Part shown: piece after piece, positions 14,131-15,782 of the stretch
Layout of the letters: each line of letters opens with the position of its first letter
Numbering within the stretch: the stretch's first letter is position 1
Source: an uncultured Pseudorhodoferax sp.
GTDB lineage: Bacteria > Pseudomonadota > Gammaproteobacteria > Burkholderiales > Burkholderiaceae
Direction: 5' to 3'
DNA: 15,782 nucleotides
Assembly: GCA_913776795.1 (NCBI GenBank)
Contig: CAJYRH010000086.1
Span: 1 to 15,782 of the forward strand
Program-made: the position numbers and the translations under genes
The notes under the pieces: generated by a model
Databases searched by the model: none
Told to the model about the DNA's origin: nothing
What the model saw: the letters and a program-made list of their open reading frames with translations, nothing else

Positions 14131-15782
14131 AGCTCTTCGCAGCTCTGTTCACCGAACTGGACGCCACCACCTCGACCAGTGCCAAGGTACAGGCCATGCA
14201 GCGTTACTTCGCACAGGCGCAGCCGGCCGACGCGGCCTGGGCCGTGTATTTCCTCGCGGGCGGCAAACCACGGCAGGTGGTGCGCACGGCCAGCCTGCGG
14301 CAGATCGCCTGCGAGATGGCGGGCATCCCCGACTGGTTGTTCGAGGAAAGCTACCAGGCCGTGGGTGACCTGGCCGAGACCATCGCTTACATCCTGCCGC
14401 TTGGGGGTGGCGGCAGCACGCTAGGCCTGGCGGCCTGGATCGAGGAGCGGCTGTTGCCACTGCGCGGCGTACCCGAGCCCGAAGTGGCGGCGCGCGTGCG
14501 CGGTTACTGGCAGGAGCTCGACCCGCAGGGCCGCTTTCTGCTGATCAAGCTCGTGGGCGGCAGCTTTCGGGTGGGCGTGAGCAAGTTGCTGGTGCAGCGC
14601 GCGTTGGCTGCGAACGCGGGTGTGGATGCCAAGCGCGTGGCCCAGCGCATGATGGGCTATACCGATGCGCGCAGCATGCCCACGCCGGAGCGCTTCGCCG
14701 CTCTCACGGATGCCGCGCCGCACGGCGATGGCGTGCACGCCCCTGCAGACCCGGGTCAGCCCTATCCTTTCTTCCTCGCGCACCAGCTTGACGTGCCACT
14801 GCCTTCCTTGCCAGAACGCCTGGGGCCTGTGGACGACTGGCAGGCCGAATGGAAGTACGACGGCATCCGCGGCCAGGTGGTCAAGCGCGCCGGACAGGTC
14901 TGGGTGTGGTCGCGCGGCGAGGAGCTCGTCACCGAACGCTTTCCAGAGATCGTCGCCGCCGCGCAGGCTCTGCCCGACGGCACGGTGCTGGACGGCGAGA
15001 TCCTGGTCTGGCCTTCCGGAGCGGCGCAACCTGCACCCTTTGCGCTGCTGCAGCAGCGCATTGCCCGCAAGACGCTGCCGCGCAAGTTGCTTGCCGATGC
15101 ACCGGTGGTGTTCGTCGCCTACGACCTGCTCGAGTTCGCAGGCGCCGATCTGCGCGCCCAGCAGCAGCGCAAGCGCCGCACGGATCTGGAGCAGTTGCTG
15201 GCCACCCACCCCGGGCTGCGGCTCTCGCCTCTGGTCACGGGTCGCGACTGGACCGCGCTGGCCGAAGCGCGCGCGCAATCGCGCGAACGCAGTGTCGAAG
15301 GTCTCATGCTCAAGCGTCGGGACGCCGCTTACGGCACCGGCCGTACCAAGCAGGACGGCATGTGGTGGAAGTGGAAGATCGACCCCATGGCGGTGGACGC
15401 CGTGCTGGTCTATGCGCAGGCCGGCCACGGCCGCCGTGCCTCGGTCTACACCGACTACACCTTCGCAGTCTGGAACCGCGCGCCGCAGGACGCTGCCGAG
15501 GCCCAGGCGGTGCTCGATGCCATTGCGCGCAAGGAACCGGCCCAGCCCGGCGCGCTGCAGCTGGTCGCTTTCGCCAAGGCCTATTCGGGTCTGACCGATG
15601 CGGAATTCCGCCGCGTGGACGCCGTCATCCGAAGGAATACGCTGGAGAAGTTCGGCCCGGTGCGCAGTGTCGTGCCCTCCCTGGTGTTCGAACTCGGTTT
15701 CGAGGGCATTGCGCGCAGCCCGCGCCACAAAAGCGGCATCGCAGTGCGTTTTCCGCGGATGCTGCGCATCCGCGACGACAAG
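14127..15782 (+). CDS. ATP-dependent DNA ligase of the ligase-associated repair cluster (partial at 3' end)
   Basis: Seals nicks using ATP through a lysyl-adenylate. 552 codons run to the window edge without a stop; family length suggests only a short tail is missing. The N-terminal DNA-binding domain covers about residues 1-200 (starting MKLFAALFTELDATTST). Motif I is KYDGIR with nucleophile Lys243. Further motifs are LDGEI (288-292), VVFVAYDLLEF (327-337), EGLMLK (391-396) and WWKWKID with Lys415 and Lys417. The C-terminal OB domain contains FELGFEGIARSPRHKSGIAV. No polymerase or nuclease domain of the LigD type is fused. The ATG at 14127 overlaps the exonuclease stop, with GAGG four bases upstream. 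An Lhr-like helicase and a phosphoesterase commonly follow in this cluster. Confidence 0.94.
   Translation, partial: MKLFAALFTELDATTSTSAKVQAMQRYFAQAQPADAAWAVYFLAGGKPRQVVRTASLRQIACEMAGIPDWLFEESYQAVGDLAETIAYILPLGGGGSTLGLAAWIEERLLPLRGVPEPEVAARVRGYWQELDPQGRFLLIKLVGGSFRVGVSKLLVQRALAANAGVDAKRVAQRMMGYTDARSMPTPERFAALTDAAPHGDGVHAPADPGQPYPFFLAHQLDVPLPSLPERLGPVDDWQAEWKYDGIRGQVVKRAGQVWVWSRGEELVTERFPEIVAAAQALPDGTVLDGEILVWPSGAAQPAPFALLQQRIARKTLPRKLLADAPVVFVAYDLLEFAGADLRAQQQRKRRTDLEQLLATHPGLRLSPLVTGRDWTALAEARAQSRERSVEGLMLKRRDAAYGTGRTKQDGMWWKWKIDPMAVDAVLVYAQAGHGRRASVYTDYTFAVWNRAPQDAAEAQAVLDAIARKEPAQPGALQLVAFAKAYSGLTDAEFRRVDAVIRRNTLEKFGPVRSVVPSLVFELGFEGIARSPRHKSGIAVRFPRMLRIRDDK

Noticed and set aside
1..15782. 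CRISPR array, insertion sequence or prophage genes
   Set aside because: No regularly spaced short repeats, transposase, integrase or phage structural genes were seen on either strand.

Overview
The window looks like a chromosomal segment of a high-GC Gram-negative bacterium. Beta-proteobacteria of the order Burkholderiales, perhaps Comamonadaceae-like, fit best. That placement is an inference from very high GC at third codon positions, TAGAAT-type -10 boxes lying almost on top of start codons, and the gene types present. No ribosomal RNA or other taxonomic marker is in view.

Left part (1-1704). The window opens with the last codons of a rightward gene. A convergent leftward set follows: a 78-residue charged protein of unknown function, a KANL3/TEX30-like alpha/beta hydrolase, and a possible 74-residue small gene just upstream of the hydrolase.

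Central part (1705-8784). A leftward two-partner secretion locus dominates. A 1566-residue, cysteine-free filamentous-haemagglutinin-type exoprotein (TpsA) carries an extended signal peptide, a TPS secretion domain, a long beta-helical body, and YDG/MBG Ig-like repeats near its C-terminus. Its stop codon overlaps the start of its outer-membrane transporter TpsB (FhaC/ShlB type, 557 residues). The two proteins should act as one secretion and adhesion system. About 700 bases with no convincing gene lie upstream of tpsA.

Middle boundary (8785-9117). A leftward tRNA-Lys(CTT) gene with encoded CCA is followed by a strong intrinsic terminator and preceded by a good sigma70 promoter. That promoter overlaps a candidate divergent promoter serving the genes to the right. 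An 8-bp-arm inverted repeat lies in the tRNA leader.

Right part (9118-15782). These are chromosomal metabolic and repair genes: a PfkB-family sugar kinase (rightward), a type-2 GMP reductase GuaC (leftward, overlapping the kinase end by 8 bases), and then a rightward series. The series starts with NudB (dihydroneopterin triphosphate diphosphatase) and ClsB-like cardiolipin synthase, coupled by a GTGA overlap. A 285-base gap follows. Then come the ligase-associated exonuclease and an ATP-dependent DNA ligase, coupled by an ATGA overlap; the ligase runs off the right edge. The exonuclease and ligase are two members of the known ligase / exonuclease / Lhr-like helicase / phosphoesterase repair cluster, so the helicase and phosphoesterase are predicted just beyond the window. 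The guaC-nudB intergenic region holds mirror-image TAGAAT elements and a terminator-like hairpin in the guaC leader.

Nothing here is clearly a wholly new system. The most rewarding places to look are the guaC leader, the tpsA upstream region, the small unknown genes, and the poorly characterised ligase-associated module.
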